64,000 nucleotides of DNA, taken from assembly GCA_037833965.1 (NCBI GenBank), contig AP031354.1, positions 27,382,001 through 27,446,000 on the forward strand, read 5' to 3'. The notes beneath the pieces were generated by a model. The model was not told where the DNA came from, did not search any database, and worked only from the letters and a program-made list of their open reading frames with translations. This document shows, in pieces, positions 1-11,001 of the stretch. The translations under genes were made by a program, and so were the position numbers. Within the stretch, counting starts at the first letter, position 1. The number at the start of each line of letters is the position of its first letter. This DNA comes from Marchantia polymorpha subsp. ruderalis. Lineage: Eukaryota > Streptophyta > Marchantiopsida > Marchantiales > Marchantiaceae.

Positions 1-2622
1 CGGTTCCGAAGGATGAGGAAACTTAAGGCGATGTCTTCGCCAGTCACATCTGACTTGTGCACCATATAGCCATGGTCGCCCGAGCAGAACGTCATAGCCC
101 TGCTTCATCATCGGCTGAAGGATGATATACGTCAACCAAAAGTCCGCACCCCCGATGGTTGTCTTGACATTGCGCAGCATACCTGCAGGCATTCTCCGCG
201 TCTGATCCGCTAATCTCAACACACGCTTCGAGGGTTCGTATTGACTGAACCCCAAGGCTCTCGCTGTATCCTCCGTCATTATGTTGACTCCTGATCCAGA
301 GTCGATTGGCACTCTGCGTACACAACATCCTGCTATCTCCACATCGATCTCGGGTGGCCCTTGGTCTTCGCTCTCCACTTGATATACTTGAGAGGATGTG
401 GACGCGCGCGGCTTCCGCGGATGCCGTAGCGAAAGCATCAACATTCTCCGATACGTCTTATTGTCTTCCAAGAGCTGCTTGAACGTGATGTTCACTTTTC
501 GACTCCCGAGATCTTCAACCAAATCATAGTGGGCGCGTTGGGGCGCCGGGGTCGGCGACGCTCTGCGAGGTTCCACGGTGGCTGCCAACTTCGCCCCAAG
601 GGAGGATGTCAAGTCTGGCCGCGGTGGGTCCTTTTGCGTGCGGATCGCTTCCTTCAACAGGTTGGTTACCTCGTTGCGGATATCCGGAGCATAGTCCCGT
701 TTCAGTAGGGGCACTGGCTCGTCCTCGACTGCTGTCTGGGGGCGCCCTGCTGGTGCCTCCCGCGTAGCCGAAGACTTCCGAGCAGGTCGCGAGTCGGACT
801 TGCTGGATGTCTTCTCCTTTCCTTTTCCCGTCCGGTCGTCGGGTCTCCGTTCGTGCTTGCGAGTGTCACGCTCTTGCTCCTTGGATTTCTTGGAGCTACG
901 AGTTTCGACCCGTGCGCACATAACCTCTTCAGCCGGCCATTCTTCGTCTTCGCCATCCCCGTCTGAACCTACTTCGACCTGGTTAACTTGCACGTCCTCC
1001 TTGGCAGGAGTGTTCACAAATCGTACCACTGGCCGAGGGACTGGTGGCTGATCACACTCTGGCGCAGTGTGCCCGACCTTCTTGCAATTACTACATGTCG
1101 GGGCATAATCGTTTCGCCTTTTTGGATGGGGACACTGCGGTGAGAAATGCCCAACTTCCCCGCAATTATAACAAGCTCGCGGTGGCGGTGGGTCAAACGT
1201 CCCTGGAGGTGCTCTCCGCCTCACAGGTACCGTAGTGGCCCGATCCACCGGAATATATCGTGGGACTTGCATTGCTGAAACTGCAGGAGGGGTAGGCACC
1301 GACTGGACGGCGTAGGCTGTCTCTTCGCTAGCCTCTCCATAGTACTGAGGGTGCTCTCCATAGTACGGTTGCGCCCACTCTACTGCGTTGACTGGATATG
1401 ACGGCCGGGTGGTAAGGCACTCGGTGTTTGCATGTCCCACCGCCCCGCACGTAGTACACCATAAGTTCGCGCGCACTCTTCCGGGTGATTTTCTGCGATC
1501 ATGCCCGCCTACCACTTGAACCTTGAGATCGGCGAAGTCCTTCACAAGGGTCTCCATCTTCGAAGCTATATCTCCCGGCGCTCTGTCCGTAGTCACTCGT
1601 CGGATGCCCTTTTTCTTCGCTGACCCATGCTTCTTCCTCTTCTTCTCCTCCTCCGACGATGAGGTTTCCTCTTCTTCGGATGAAGAACGGTTCTCGTCCG
1701 AAGACGATTCCTCCGATGACGGAGTTGTACCTCTACGCCGTCTTCGCCCTCCCTTCGGTTTGCGCTCCTTCGACTCCCGTCTCTCTCTCCCTCTTCGGTT
1801 GAGAGTGGAAGTTTCGAAGGCTTCTGCCGATGCAATCACATCCTCAATAGTGTCGCACTTGCTGCGTCGGCAAAAAGTCTCCATCTCCCGAGTTAACCCG
1901 GTCACGTACCAATCCACAGCTTGTTGTACCGAGAAAGGGGACCCTGGTCCTGTTTTCGGTATTCTGTCGAGAAGGTCCAGAAATCTCTCAGTGTAGTCAC
2001 GCAGACTCTCCTTCTTTTCTCGCTGCAAATTACGTAACTTCGTCAAAACCCGGCTGTCGTAGCCGAGCTCGCGAAAGCGGCGAAGGAACTTCTCCTTCAG
2101 CTGGGCCCATGTTGTCAACCCAGTCGGATCGATGCTCTCGTGATTATACCAACTCCTCGCTTTCTTCCGCAGAAGGCTTGGAAAGATCCTTAGTCGGTCG
2201 TCGTCTGCGATCTCGCGATTGGCAATAGACACCGACTCGAATAACTTGATGTATGAATCTGCATCGTCGTCATCCCCACTCCCTTTGTACTTCGGGTAGG
2301 AATGTTTAGTAATCGGCTGAGGTAGCCGCACATTGGCTTGTCCGTCCGCCATCGATGTGTCTGTCGACGGTTCTCGGGCGGTCGGTCCTACTGCACTAGG
2401 CGGGTCCGTGCAAGGAATATCTAGTAGAACTGTAAGCACCAAGTTTGGTTCCGAGTCGTCGGGGGTAGGTTCCCCAAGGATGTCGGCCGAACTAGGCTTA
2501 GGTACTCTTTTTGGTGTTTTCTTGGTTTGACGCCGTGTCTCTTCCACGGCCTTCTCTGAATCTCGTCGGAACTTGCGGACAGCTCTAGCACTTAGGTTGC
2601 TCCCGCCAGCCCCAGTCGACAT
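1..2622 (-). CDS. gag: Gag-protease polyprotein, array B unit 2 (cut by window edge)
   Basis: This is the second gag copy of array B. It starts with ATG at 2620-2622 (MSTGAGGSNL) and runs off the left edge; by comparison with 11002-13818 about 64 C-terminal residues are missing. It encodes the capsid-like N-terminal part, a Ser/Glu/Lys-rich linker, three CCHC zinc knuckles and a retropepsin-like protease with a DSGSGVN active site. I saw no disruption within the visible part. Whether it carries the early stop found in the first unit lies outside the window. Confidence 0.88.
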   Translation of the reverse strand, partial: MSTGAGGSNLSARAVRKFRRDSEKAVEETRRQTKKTPKRVPKPSSADILGEPTPDDSEPNLVLTVLLDIPCTDPPSAVGPTAREPSTDTSMADGQANVRLPQPITKHSYPKYKGSGDDDDADSYIKLFESVSIANREIADDDRLRIFPSLLRKKARSWYNHESIDPTGLTTWAQLKEKFLRRFRELGYDSRVLTKLRNLQREKKESLRDYTERFLDLLDRIPKTGPGSPFSVQQAVDWYVTGLTREMETFCRRSKCDTIEDVIASAEAFETSTLNRRGRERRESKERKPKGGRRRRRGTTPSSEESSSDENRSSSEEEETSSSEEEKKRKKHGSAKKKGIRRVTTDRAPGDIASKMETLVKDFADLKVQVVGGHDRRKSPGRVRANLWCTTCGAVGHANTECLTTRPSYPVNAVEWAQPYYGEHPQYYGEASEETAYAVQSVPTPPAVSAMQVPRYIPVDRATTVPVRRRAPPGTFDPPPPRACYNCGEVGHFSPQCPHPKRRNDYAPTCSNCKKVGHTAPECDQPPVPRPVVRFVNTPAKEDVQVNQVEVGSDGDGEDEEWPAEEVMCARVETRSSKKSKEQERDTRKHERRPDDRTGKGKEKTSSKSDSRPARKSSATREAPAGRPQTAVEDEPVPLLKRDYAPDIRNEVTNLLKEAIRTQKDPPRPDLTSSLGAKLAATVEPRRASPTPAPQRAHYDLVEDLGSRKVNITFKQLLEDNKTYRRMLMLSLRHPRKPRASTSSQVYQVESEDQGPPEIDVEIAGCCVRRVPIDSGSGVNIMTEDTARALGFSQYEPSKRVLRLADQTRRMPAGMLRNVKTTIGGADFWLTYIILQPMMKQGYDVLLGRPWLYGAQVRCDWRRHRLKFPHPSEP

Positions 2623-2668
2623 TCACCGAGCATGGCTGCTCGTAAAAACCCCGGTGTTGACGCAACTG

Positions 2669-2686
2669 TCCCCGGCAGCGGCGCCA
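2669..2686 (-). other. Primer-binding site, array B unit 2 (tRNA-Asp type)
   Basis: On the minus strand the sequence is TGGCGCCGCTGCCGGGGA. It pairs with the 3' end of plant tRNA-Asp(GUC) at 17 of 18 positions (tRNA sequence from general knowledge). It lies 22 nt inside the LTR edge at 2709, the same offset as in the other copies. Confidence 0.85.
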
Positions 2687-3681
2687 AAAAGAAGTTGTCG
2701 GCTTCTTATGTAATAACCCACTAAAGGCTAAAACTGCAATATAGTGGTAGAAAGGTCGAACCCACAGGGACAGAGGAACACACAGGGTACAAAGTGTCAC
2801 GTTCTAACAGACTATTGAGGAGTTTGAATTCTCAGGCAACTGTCACTCCCAGAAATACTGCAAGTGTCCACTCGGAGCGCACTCGGAGGTCGCACAGTGC
2901 AGCGTAACACACACACACACACACACACACCTGAAACTACGGAAACACAACCCAGAGATCCGTTAGGACCTCTACTTCAAGATTTCAGGGGGAAAGTCTC
3001 TCACGAGCACACTCGGCAAAGCTGCGGGCAGTGACTTCCAACTCCGGCTTTTACAACACTTCCACTAGCTTGCTGCTAGTGTAGGAAACCCGGTTTGGAC
3101 TGCCTACTTCGGATCGAAGTCACTCCTACGCGGTGAACAACACTCTCAACTCACAAAACGCGCAGAGAACACAGGTCCGCACTGAAGGACTCACTGTGAA
3201 ACATTCCAGTAACACAACAACAGTCTATTGAAGAGTTTGAATTCTCAGGCACTTGTCATTCCCAGAAATACTACAGGGGTTGCCCTCAAGGCACCTGCTG
3301 CAGCGTATCCTGAATTTACAACCAAGGCTTACCCGAAGTAGCAAAACTTCACTTTGGCATTCAGGGGAAAAATCCCAAGGAGTACAATCAGAAAGAAACA
3401 CTCGAAGGTGTAGGGGCGAAACTGTTCAAGTATCTAACTAGTCACTGGCTCTGAGCATCGGCAGTCACCCGCAGGTGCAGATCCGAACTACTCAAGTCTC
3501 TAACCAATGTACTAGCTCTGAACATTCGGCCGAAGGCCTTCAGCTACAAAATGCGGAACGCTAAGTTGTAACTCCTCATGCGTGGTGACAGATCTCAAGG
3601 ACACAAACACGCAAAGGAAATGGGTTCCTGATCTATACTTCTGAGTTTGGGAAAGAACCCCAGGCAAAACGCCTGGAACTA

Positions 3682-3688
3682 TTTTATA
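3682..3688 (-). promoter_or_regulatory. TATA box of LTR promoter, middle LTR of B
   Basis: TATAAAA on the minus strand, 37 bp downstream of the U3 frame's stop codon. A perfect hairpin (CCAGGC, 5-nt loop, GCCTGG) follows within 6 bp. Position and conservation in B, A, D (3' LTR) and E support its role as the core promoter for genomic RNA. Confidence 0.7.
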
Positions 3689-3724
3689 CCTTCTAAGTCC
3701 TACCTAGCACTACACTGCACTACG

Positions 3725-6700
3725 CTACACGCCTGCACGGAACCACGCTACACTACACTCCGCGGAACCTGTACTACGTCTCCTGCGCGGCCGACTGCCG
3801 CGCACTAACTCCCTACCCTGCCACTCTTCCGCTCGACTACGCAGTCCCAACCGCTGCAACGCCGCGGACACCTCCCCCTCGAGGGCGGACATGGTATCCT
3901 GTGCCTTCGACAGAAAGGCCTCGAGCTTCTTCGCTACCTTCCGCCGACTCCTACTGTCGCCTGACAACAACCCGGCTGCGCGCAATTCAAACTCACGCAG
4001 TGTGAGTTTCTCCTGCGCCTTCACTTCCCAGTGGGCGTAGCCCTTGAGACAGTGGGCGACTCGCCTCGCCGTCTCCACCTTCGTGCGATCCGCCTCCTTC
4101 CTGCGATCCTCTTCAATCGTCACTAATTGCGATTCGGCTTCGGCACGTTGCGCTCTCAATTCGCCACACTCTGACTGTAAACTGCGGATTAATTCTTCAT
4201 CCGCCTGCCGTGCGAGCTGACATTGTTCCAACAACCGCGTCTGTCGCACGAGCTCCTCTGACAAAATCCGATTCTGGGCCTGCTCAGAATCGAGTGCTTC
4301 CTTGACCTTCACCTGCTCCTTGGTGAGCTCGCCCAGTTTCTCATCCTTCATCTTCTCGGAGTGCTTGTAGAATTTCTGATTAAGCTTGTACTGTCCCCAC
4401 AAGCACTCATGCTTCTCCTTCAAGTCCCTCAACTCCTGGTCCACTCTAGCTAATAGCTTGCTGGTGTGGACTTTAGTGCGAGTCCGCCTGCGCACTAACT
4501 CGATGTAAGATCCCGGCTGGAGTGGGTCGGCGTATTTATCGACCTTGCGATCCAAGTACCGCAGCAACGGAATCACCTGCTAAGAGAGCGCCGCCGCTGG
4601 TGCTCCAACAATTTCCTCCTCCTCCTCCTCGGTGTCTTCTGCTCCTGACATTTCTTCCGTGGATCCTCCGTCGTCATCATCCGAGTGGAGAATTTCAGTC
4701 GCCATTGATTGCGTCGGCGACTGCCCCGAGTGGGGCAGCACGTCCTCGACGTGTGCTGCCTGCGAAGGCACGGCTGCAGCCTCGCTGCTCGTCGCCAAAA
4801 TGTCTAAGGCGGAAGGCGAATGTATCCGTGCGGCATCCCCGTCTCTCGCTTGTTGATGGTCTACCGCATCCTCTCTGCCTCTGTCGTCCGTCGCCGGAGG
4901 TGATTGAGCGGAGGGTGGCTGCGCGGGGTTGGATTGCGCATCGCGCATCGAGATTTCGTCCCGCGGACAGTCACTCCGCTCCTCCGTCTGCTGCTCCCTC
5001 GATCGGTCCGTGGGGGCTGTGCCCGGCCCGCGCGCAGGCGCATTTGCCGGCGCCTTGTCCGCCGCAGGCGTAGCGCCGCGGACATCTATCGCCGAAGGCG
5101 ACATGGCCGGGGGCCGCACGCCCGATGTTCCTTGGCCTATAGGCCCTACCGCCGAAGGCGCATCTATCGGCGGACTTTCCGCCGACGGTGCGGCCTCCGC
5201 ACGCTCTCTGCTCGTATCCCCTCGGTTCGAAGGCCCTGGCGCCGAAGGCGCGAATTGCGGCGCGTGGTGCGCCGGAGGGTCTGGTCCCGAGGGCCGGTGT
5301 CTCGTAGGCGGTTCTTCCGCCGGCTCCTTCCCCTTCCTGCGTTGGAACGGGGGCGATTCTTGCCTGTGCACAGGCGGCACGTGCGGAGGTGTACTGTGCA
5401 CAGGTGACCTGTGCACAGGCGAGCGCCTGTGCACAGGCGGACTGCTCCTTCCCACGCGTAAGCGTAGATCCACGTCCACTTGTGTTCGCCGATCCGCGGA
5501 GGCTCGTCCGTCCGCGGAGGTTCGCCTGTGCGCAAACGGAACATCTGTCCGCATCGCACGTGGTAACTCCGGAGGCCCTTGGCCCGTAGGCGGCCTCTCT
5601 CCCGACGAGGTTGCAGCGTGGCCCGTCGCTCCTGCGGTCGTCCGCGCTTCCTCTCGCCTCTCTGGCGACGCACTTCCTATCTCCGTCGCAATCGTCGCCG
5701 TGTCTGCACTGTCAGCTGGCAACACCAGTCTGCGTGCCTTCTGCTTCGGCCGGCTGTATGGCTCGCACAGCGGCCGCGGTCGAATGGGAGCAGAGAGTTC
5801 TTGATGCTGCTCCTCTTCGGACTCTTCCCTCCATCGCCGCTTCCGCGGCACTCGCGCTGCAGGAGTGTGTCTCCCTTCGTCCCTCCGTCTTGATGGGGTA
5901 GAAGTCGGTGACTCCTCCGCATCAGTGTCGACCTCGTTCTCCCGCACATACTTCCCGGGATGGTCGATGGACAATGGCGGAAAATGTTCAAGCTCCGCCG
6001 CTGTTAAACAATTCCGCTGTCGATAAAAATTGATGAGGAAAGGAGAAAGATGGTTTAGAGTTCCCCCCTTCTCCTCAAACGCGTGCTGTCGCATCACCCT
6101 GTGCAGGATGCTCGCCCAGTGAATGGGAGTTCCCTCGATGACGCACTCCACAAAAGAGACCTGCCACAATGTGATGTAGCAGGCGCGGTGCGGCTGCAGT
6201 AATTGCATCAGCGCCGCGGACAAAGTCCGGCGAAATCGATCTTTGTAATCACGGGTCCTGTACCCATTCTTGGTAGACCTCCCGGTCTTGAACAGCTCCA
6301 CAAATTGCGCCTCTTCTTGCTTGGTCACCTTGATGCTCTCACTGTCGAAAAGGAGATGCCCTGGCATGCCAGCACATCTTCCCAACGCCTGCGCCCAATC
6401 TTAGACTGTCCACCGGTCGACATGCGGACGCAATCCGCGCGAGGGTGGTCCCTGTGGCTCTAGCCACTCGCGCACCATATTCGCGCAGATGTAATTCCAT
6501 CCCCATAGCAAGAAATCGAGCTTTCTTGCTATTAAGCGCTCCTCGAAAGCGCGCAGCCCGTTCTGCGGCAGGCGAAGTGGCACCATCCGCAATCTGCTCG
6601 GTCTCGTCATTGCGTTCCTGGGGTTCGCTCGCCCGCTCATTCTACTTCCGCACTGTCCGCGTTTCTTTCTCTCTCGGCAAACTCTAATCGCTCTCAATTC

Positions 6701-6862
6701 CAAATCACGCGCACTCACTTCTCCCTCAATCAACAAGAAATCTCCTGTGCGACGACGACGAGAATGGTCCGCAGCCAGCAGATGGATGCGCGCAGCGCGC
6801 ACAAGAGATTGGAATCGCGAATTCAAGAATGGGACGCTCTCCGCCGCCCGGTCGAAGGTCAT
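3725..6862 (-). pseudogene. LTR-encoded U3 protein gene, broken by two stop codons (middle LTR of B)
   Basis: This copy of the U3 frame should run from ATG at 6860-6862 (MTFDRAAESV) to the stop at 3725-3727, about 1,045 codons. It is broken at Q154 (CAA to TAA, 6401-6403) and at the codon equivalent to E766 of copy A (GAG to TAG, 4580-4582). The second stop is shared with the other B LTR and so predates the array's duplication; the first is private to this copy. The fragments left open are 153 codons, then a long middle piece, then the coiled-coil C-terminus. I see no frameshift. Function is unknown; the intact copies at 19198-22350 and elsewhere describe the domains. Confidence 0.85.
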
Positions 6863-8110
6863 GGTCGTCTCTTGGTCGTGAAGAACGTCTCACTTGATGG
6901 CCGCGCCGGCTGTACGCTGGAACGGTCTTCGCTCTCACGCGCGGCTTCACGCTCCGCCGTCGTCGATTAAACTCTCACGCTCGAATTGGCGGATTTGAAC
7001 TCCGCGAGCGTGTCACCCTGCGGACATGGGGGCGTAGCGCCGAAGGCGAGTTTTCCGCCTTGCGCGGTACACTTATTCGTACCGCCCTTCGGCCAATCTC
7101 CTTCTGCCTTGACGCGTGCGTCCGCATGTCGGACAAAAATTCAACTCCTGCCTGTGCGCAGGCAGGGGCCTCGGCGGATTCTCCGCCGGCGCGGAACTTG
7201 AACATCCTCCTGTGCACAGGCGTTCGCCTGTGCGCAGGCGAATTTCGTCCGCGGCGCTGCGCCGGCGCGGAAGGCGTTGACCGTGGTCAGCCGTCTCCGT
7301 CCAGTCTGTCCGTTCCTTGTCTCTCCGTCGGCGCTTCCGCCGCCGCAACTCCGTCCGTCCAAAAGCGCATCCACCCGTGCCGTCCGCACGGTCCGTACCT
7401 ATTGGATTACTCTGGCGGCTCCTCCGACGTACGCTGCGCTGCGCTGGCGCGGAAGGCGCCGTACAATTTCTACCTCACAAGGCGCATTTCTAGGGCCCAA
7501 GGCGGATTTCCCGCCGACGCCAAAGTGCCTGTGCACAGGCGAACGCCTGTGCGTAGGCGGACTTCGCGCCTTCCCTAACCCTACTTCGCCTGTGCACAGG
7601 CGAACGCCTTCGTCCGCGCATAGGACAAAACTTGAATCCCCCTTCCGCGTAGGCGGAATTCGCGCCGGTGGCGAACTCCTTCCGCCGTAGGCGACCGCCT
7701 CCGTTTCTTCCAGTAGCGATAACTCCCTAAGTCCTCGTCCGTTCCAAGCGCTCTGGGGCTCGTTAGAATCAGCGCGTCGAGCTCTTTCCAACCGGACCCT
7801 AACTTGGTCAAGGCGCCCGAGGGTTGACCTAATTACGGGGGTTTCCCTACAGCCGCGGACGCAACCTCCGAAGGCGGGTTTTGCGCCTTGCGCCGTAGAG
7901 ATCCTAACTGCGGAGCTCGCAGGGAGGGTGGTGCCTGTCCTTACTGCGGCACCCCAAATCCTAGATTCTACAAGATCCCTCGAGAATCCCCGCGATCTTC
8001 CGGATTCACTCTGTTTTGATGTACCGAAGGATATTTACAATGCTGCCAGGGTACAGTTTTCCAAAAATGTTTTAATTTCCTCAAAATTGCCAAAAGTGGG
8101 GTACCACATG

Positions 8111-8121
8111 CCCCCCTCCTC
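8111..8121 (-). other. Polypurine tract, array B unit 1
   Basis: GAGGAGGGGGG on the minus strand, two bases (CA) before the LTR start at 8108. It is the expected plus-strand priming site for reverse transcription and fixes the U3 boundary upstream of the U3 open frame. Confidence 0.85.
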
Positions 8122-8145
8122 AATTGTGAGCGCCCACGCGAACAC

Positions 8146-10977
8146 TCACATGTGGTATTTCTTCAACCGCCACCCGTTCACTCGGGTGCCTAACAAATCG
8201 CCGGCCAGGTCCGCAAGTTGGATGGATCCATTCGGGAAGACTTCGACAACCGTGTAAGGTCCCATCCACCTTAGGTGCAGTTTGCCTGGGAATCTGGCAT
8301 GCCTGCTGTCGTAGAGCAATGCCAAATCACCTGCCTGCAGGAGTACCGGTTTGATCTTTTTATCGTATCTCTCCTTTCGGCGGAGCTGGATTTTCCTGGT
8401 GCGATCTTCGGCGTCTCGTCTCCTCTCATCCAGCAGCATGACCTCCTGTAACCTGTAGAGCTGACTCTCCTCTGCGCCCATCCTCTGCAAATCCATCGTT
8501 TGATGGGTGGGTACTTCAAATTCGATTGGGAGGATCGGGTGTTGCCCATACACCAGAAAGTATGGTGTCTGTTTGGTCGTGATCTTCTCAGCTGTGCGGT
8601 ACGCCCATAGAGCGGCTGCTAGCTTCGTATCCCAGTCGTGAGCGTGATTCACCGTGACCTTGAGTAGTATTTTACACAGCAGACCATTGGACTTCTCCGT
8701 CAGTCCATTTGCCTTGGGATTGTATGGAGTAGTCTTCCGGTGCTTGATGTGGAAATACCGTGTCAGGTCTTCGATGATCTGATTCAGAAAATGCGTGCCC
8801 CGGTCGCTGACTAGCTCTAAGGGACATCCGTAGCGTGTGATGATCGACTCAAACAAGAATGCTGCCACTGTGGCAGCATCATCCTTTCTGGTGGCTCTGG
8901 CCTCTACCATTTTGGTGGCGTAGTCCGTTGCTACCAGAATGTAGCGCCTTCGTGTACTTCTAGTCACTGGTTGTATCGGCCCTACAAAGTCAATACCCCA
9001 CTTTTCGAAAGGTGCTAGAGGCATGATGGGAGTCAGAGGCCAGCGTGTTGTAGGCGTCGGTCTCCCCGTCCTCTGGCAACTGTCGCACTTGCGGATGTAA
9101 TCGAGAACATCCTTAAACATGGTCGGCCACCAATACCCCGCGTTTAGGATCTTTGTGACCGTGTTCCTGGTGGCATAGTGTCCACCCGCCTCCTCTGTAT
9201 GCATCGCACTCACTATTCTTGGTACTTCTGATTCCTCCAGGCATCTGCATAAGCGCTCATCCGCCATCTTCTTGAACAAAACCCCCTGCTGGAGTTGATA
9301 CGGGCCTGCCTTATGAATAAAGACAGTTCGCTGTTCCAAATCCATGCCCTCGGGGCACTGGAGGGTTAACAGATATCGATACAGGTCGGCATAGCGGGAC
9401 TCATGTCCTGCAGACAACTGAAATAACTCTTCATCTGGAAAATCGTCCACCAATTCCTCCTCTGTCGGCTGGGTCCATAATCGGGACAAGTAATCCGCAT
9501 TTTCGTGGTGCACCCCTTTCCTGGTCTGGACTGTGTAGGTGAACTCTTGTAGTAACAACACCCACCTGGCGATTCGACCGGATAGGTCGGCTTTCTTGAC
9601 TAGGTGTTGCAATGCGTAGTGGTCCACATGGAACACAAACTCGTAACAGATTAGGTAGTGACGGAACTTTTTACAGGAGTACACCATCCCCAACGCTTCT
9701 CTCTCCGTCGTGGTGTACTTCCGCTCTGCTAGAGACAGCTGTCGGCTCGCGAAGTAGATCGGGTAGTCCTTTTTGTTGTCATCCTTTTGACTCAGTACTA
9801 CACCGATGGCGAATGCCGAAGTGTCAACGTAAACATGGAATGGTCGATTCCAGTCTGGACTCCTTAGTACGGGAGCAGTCGTGAGTTTCGCTTTCAGAGC
9901 TTCAAATGCTGTCTGCTGGTTCGCACCCCAAGCATAGGGCTCGTCCTTCTTCAACAACTTGGTCAGGTCCGCCGCTAGTATTGCATACATGTGTATGAAT
10001 CTTCGGTAGTAGCCCACATGACCCAGGAATGCTCGCAGCTCTCTTAGATTCGTGGGTGGTTCAAGCTCGAGTATAACCTTGACCTTCTCGATGTCCACCG
10101 CAATGCCTTCTGCCGAGACCCGATGACCCAACAAGATCCCACTAGTCATGAAGAAAAAGCACTTCTCCGGATGCAGTGATAAATTGCTCTCTCTACATTT
10201 ATCGAAGGTCTGCTTCAAGTGACTTAGGTGTTCAGACCGCTTCCCGAAGACACAGAAGTCATCTATGAATATTTCCAGGAACTTCCTCAGTTGTTCCTTA
10301 AAGATATTAATCATCATCCGTTGAAAGGTGGCAGGCGCGTTGCACAGACCGAAGGGCATCTTGTGGTATGCGTAAGTTCCCCAGTCGGTTGTGAACGTAG
10401 TTTTATCCTTGTCCTGTTCACGGATAGACACCTGATTGTAACCTGAGAACCCATCCAGGAAGCTATAACATTCATGTCCTGCGACATGGTCTAGAATGGC
10501 ATCCGTGAATGGTAACGGGTGATGATCCTTGCGTGTTGCTGCATTCAACTTCCGGAAATCCTGACACACTCGTATCTTACCCGTCAACTTCTTGGGTACG
10601 ATAACAATCGGCGACACCCACTCGCTGCTGAGCACAGGGTAAATAATACCAGCGCTCAAGTACTTATCTATCTCCTCTTTCACTAGCAAGGAGTATTTTG
10701 GGTTGAGGCGATACTGGCGCTGTCGTATGGGTACTGAGTCGTCCAGTAAATCGATACGGTGTTCCCCATACCGTGCAGGTATCCCCTTCATGTCCTCGAT
10801 CTTCCAGGCGAAGACGTCGACATAGTGGCTAAGGAACGCCTGTACTTTCCTTAGCTCGTCTCCTCTCACTGCGCTTGATACCTTCAAGCACTTGCCGGGA
10901 CTGAGTTGTACTTCGTGACAGTCACTAGGGTCGACAATGCCCTCAGTGTGACTCGTCTCACTCCTTCCCAGTCCCAC
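8146..10977 (-). CDS. pol: Pol: reverse transcriptase-RNase H-integrase, array B unit 1
   Basis: An open frame of 943 codons counted from a GTG; it is open back to the UAG at 10987-10989 and has no ATG for its first 62 codons, so it is expected to be made as a Gag-Pol readthrough product. Domains match copy A: RT with the FIDD motif near residues 237-240, RNase H with Asp385, Glu427, Asp452 and Asp495, an integrase zinc finger (His593, His600, Cys631, Cys634) and the D,D(35)E triad Asp663-Asp725-Glu761. It ends in the short basic tail WRLKKYHM; no chromodomain is visible. The frame is intact, but the unit's gag has an extra stop upstream (11002-11004), which should prevent the fusion. It acts in the cytoplasmic particle and then at integration. 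Confidence 0.92.
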   Translation of the reverse strand: MGLGRSETSHTEGIVDPSDCHEVQLSPGKCLKVSSAVRGDELRKVQAFLSHYVDVFAWKIEDMKGIPARYGEHRIDLLDDSVPIRQRQYRLNPKYSLLVKEEIDKYLSAGIIYPVLSSEWVSPIVIVPKKLTGKIRVCQDFRKLNAATRKDHHPLPFTDAILDHVAGHECYSFLDGFSGYNQVSIREQDKDKTTFTTDWGTYAYHKMPFGLCNAPATFQRMMINIFKEQLRKFLEIFIDDFCVFGKRSEHLSHLKQTFDKCRESNLSLHPEKCFFFMTSGILLGHRVSAEGIAVDIEKVKVILELEPPTNLRELRAFLGHVGYYRRFIHMYAILAADLTKLLKKDEPYAWGANQQTAFEALKAKLTTAPVLRSPDWNRPFHVYVDTSAFAIGVVLSQKDDNKKDYPIYFASRQLSLAERKYTTTEREALGMVYSCKKFRHYLICYEFVFHVDHYALQHLVKKADLSGRIARWVLLLQEFTYTVQTRKGVHHENADYLSRLWTQPTEEELVDDFPDEELFQLSAGHESRYADLYRYLLTLQCPEGMDLEQRTVFIHKAGPYQLQQGVLFKKMADERLCRCLEESEVPRIVSAMHTEEAGGHYATRNTVTKILNAGYWWPTMFKDVLDYIRKCDSCQRTGRPTPTTRWPLTPIMPLAPFEKWGIDFVGPIQPVTRSTRRRYILVATDYATKMVEARATRKDDAATVAAFLFESIITRYGCPLELVSDRGTHFLNQIIEDLTRYFHIKHRKTTPYNPKANGLTEKSNGLLCKILLKVTVNHAHDWDTKLAAALWAYRTAEKITTKQTPYFLVYGQHPILPIEFEVPTHQTMDLQRMGAEESQLYRLQEVMLLDERRRDAEDRTRKIQLRRKERYDKKIKPVLLQAGDLALLYDSRHARFPGKLHLRWMGPYTVVEVFPNGSIQLADLAGDLLGTRVNGWRLKKYHM

Positions 10978-10980
10978 AGT

Positions 10981-10989
10981 TAATTGCTA
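10981..10989 (-). promoter_or_regulatory. Gag-Pol readthrough signal UAG CAA UUA (array B unit 1)
   Basis: On the minus strand the in-frame stop is TAG followed by CAATTA. This is the strong UAG-CARYYA readthrough context known from tobamoviruses. In this copy an additional TAG five codons upstream (11002-11004, followed by CCG) lies before it, so the signal is probably no longer reached. Confidence 0.7.
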
Positions 10990-11001
10990 TTCGTCTTCCG
11001 G

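Larger units (their letters stand above)
2709..8108 (-). repeat. Shared middle LTR of array B (5,400 bp)
   Basis: On the minus strand the LTR begins TGTGGTACCCC at 8108 and ends GTTATTACA at 2709, with TG..CA termini. It is followed by the 22-nt spacer and primer-binding site at 2669-2686 and preceded by the polypurine tract at 8111-8121. Contents on the minus strand are: about 1.25 kb of GC-rich DNA packed with short palindromes (8108-6863); the U3 open frame (6862-3725, broken here); the TATA box (3682-3688); and an R-U5 part with an (AC)12 run (2907-2930). It differs from the right LTR of the array at scattered single bases such as 4653, 4737, 6403, 7376, 7467 and 7970. Confidence 0.9.

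Noticed and set aside
2729..2775. A tRNA-like pattern (TATAGTGGTA followed by GGTCGAACCC) that could suggest a tRNA gene or Pol III promoter.
   Set aside because: No acceptor stem or anticodon arm can be formed and the spacing between the two boxes is far too short. The resemblance is better explained as complementarity to the primer tRNA-Asp.
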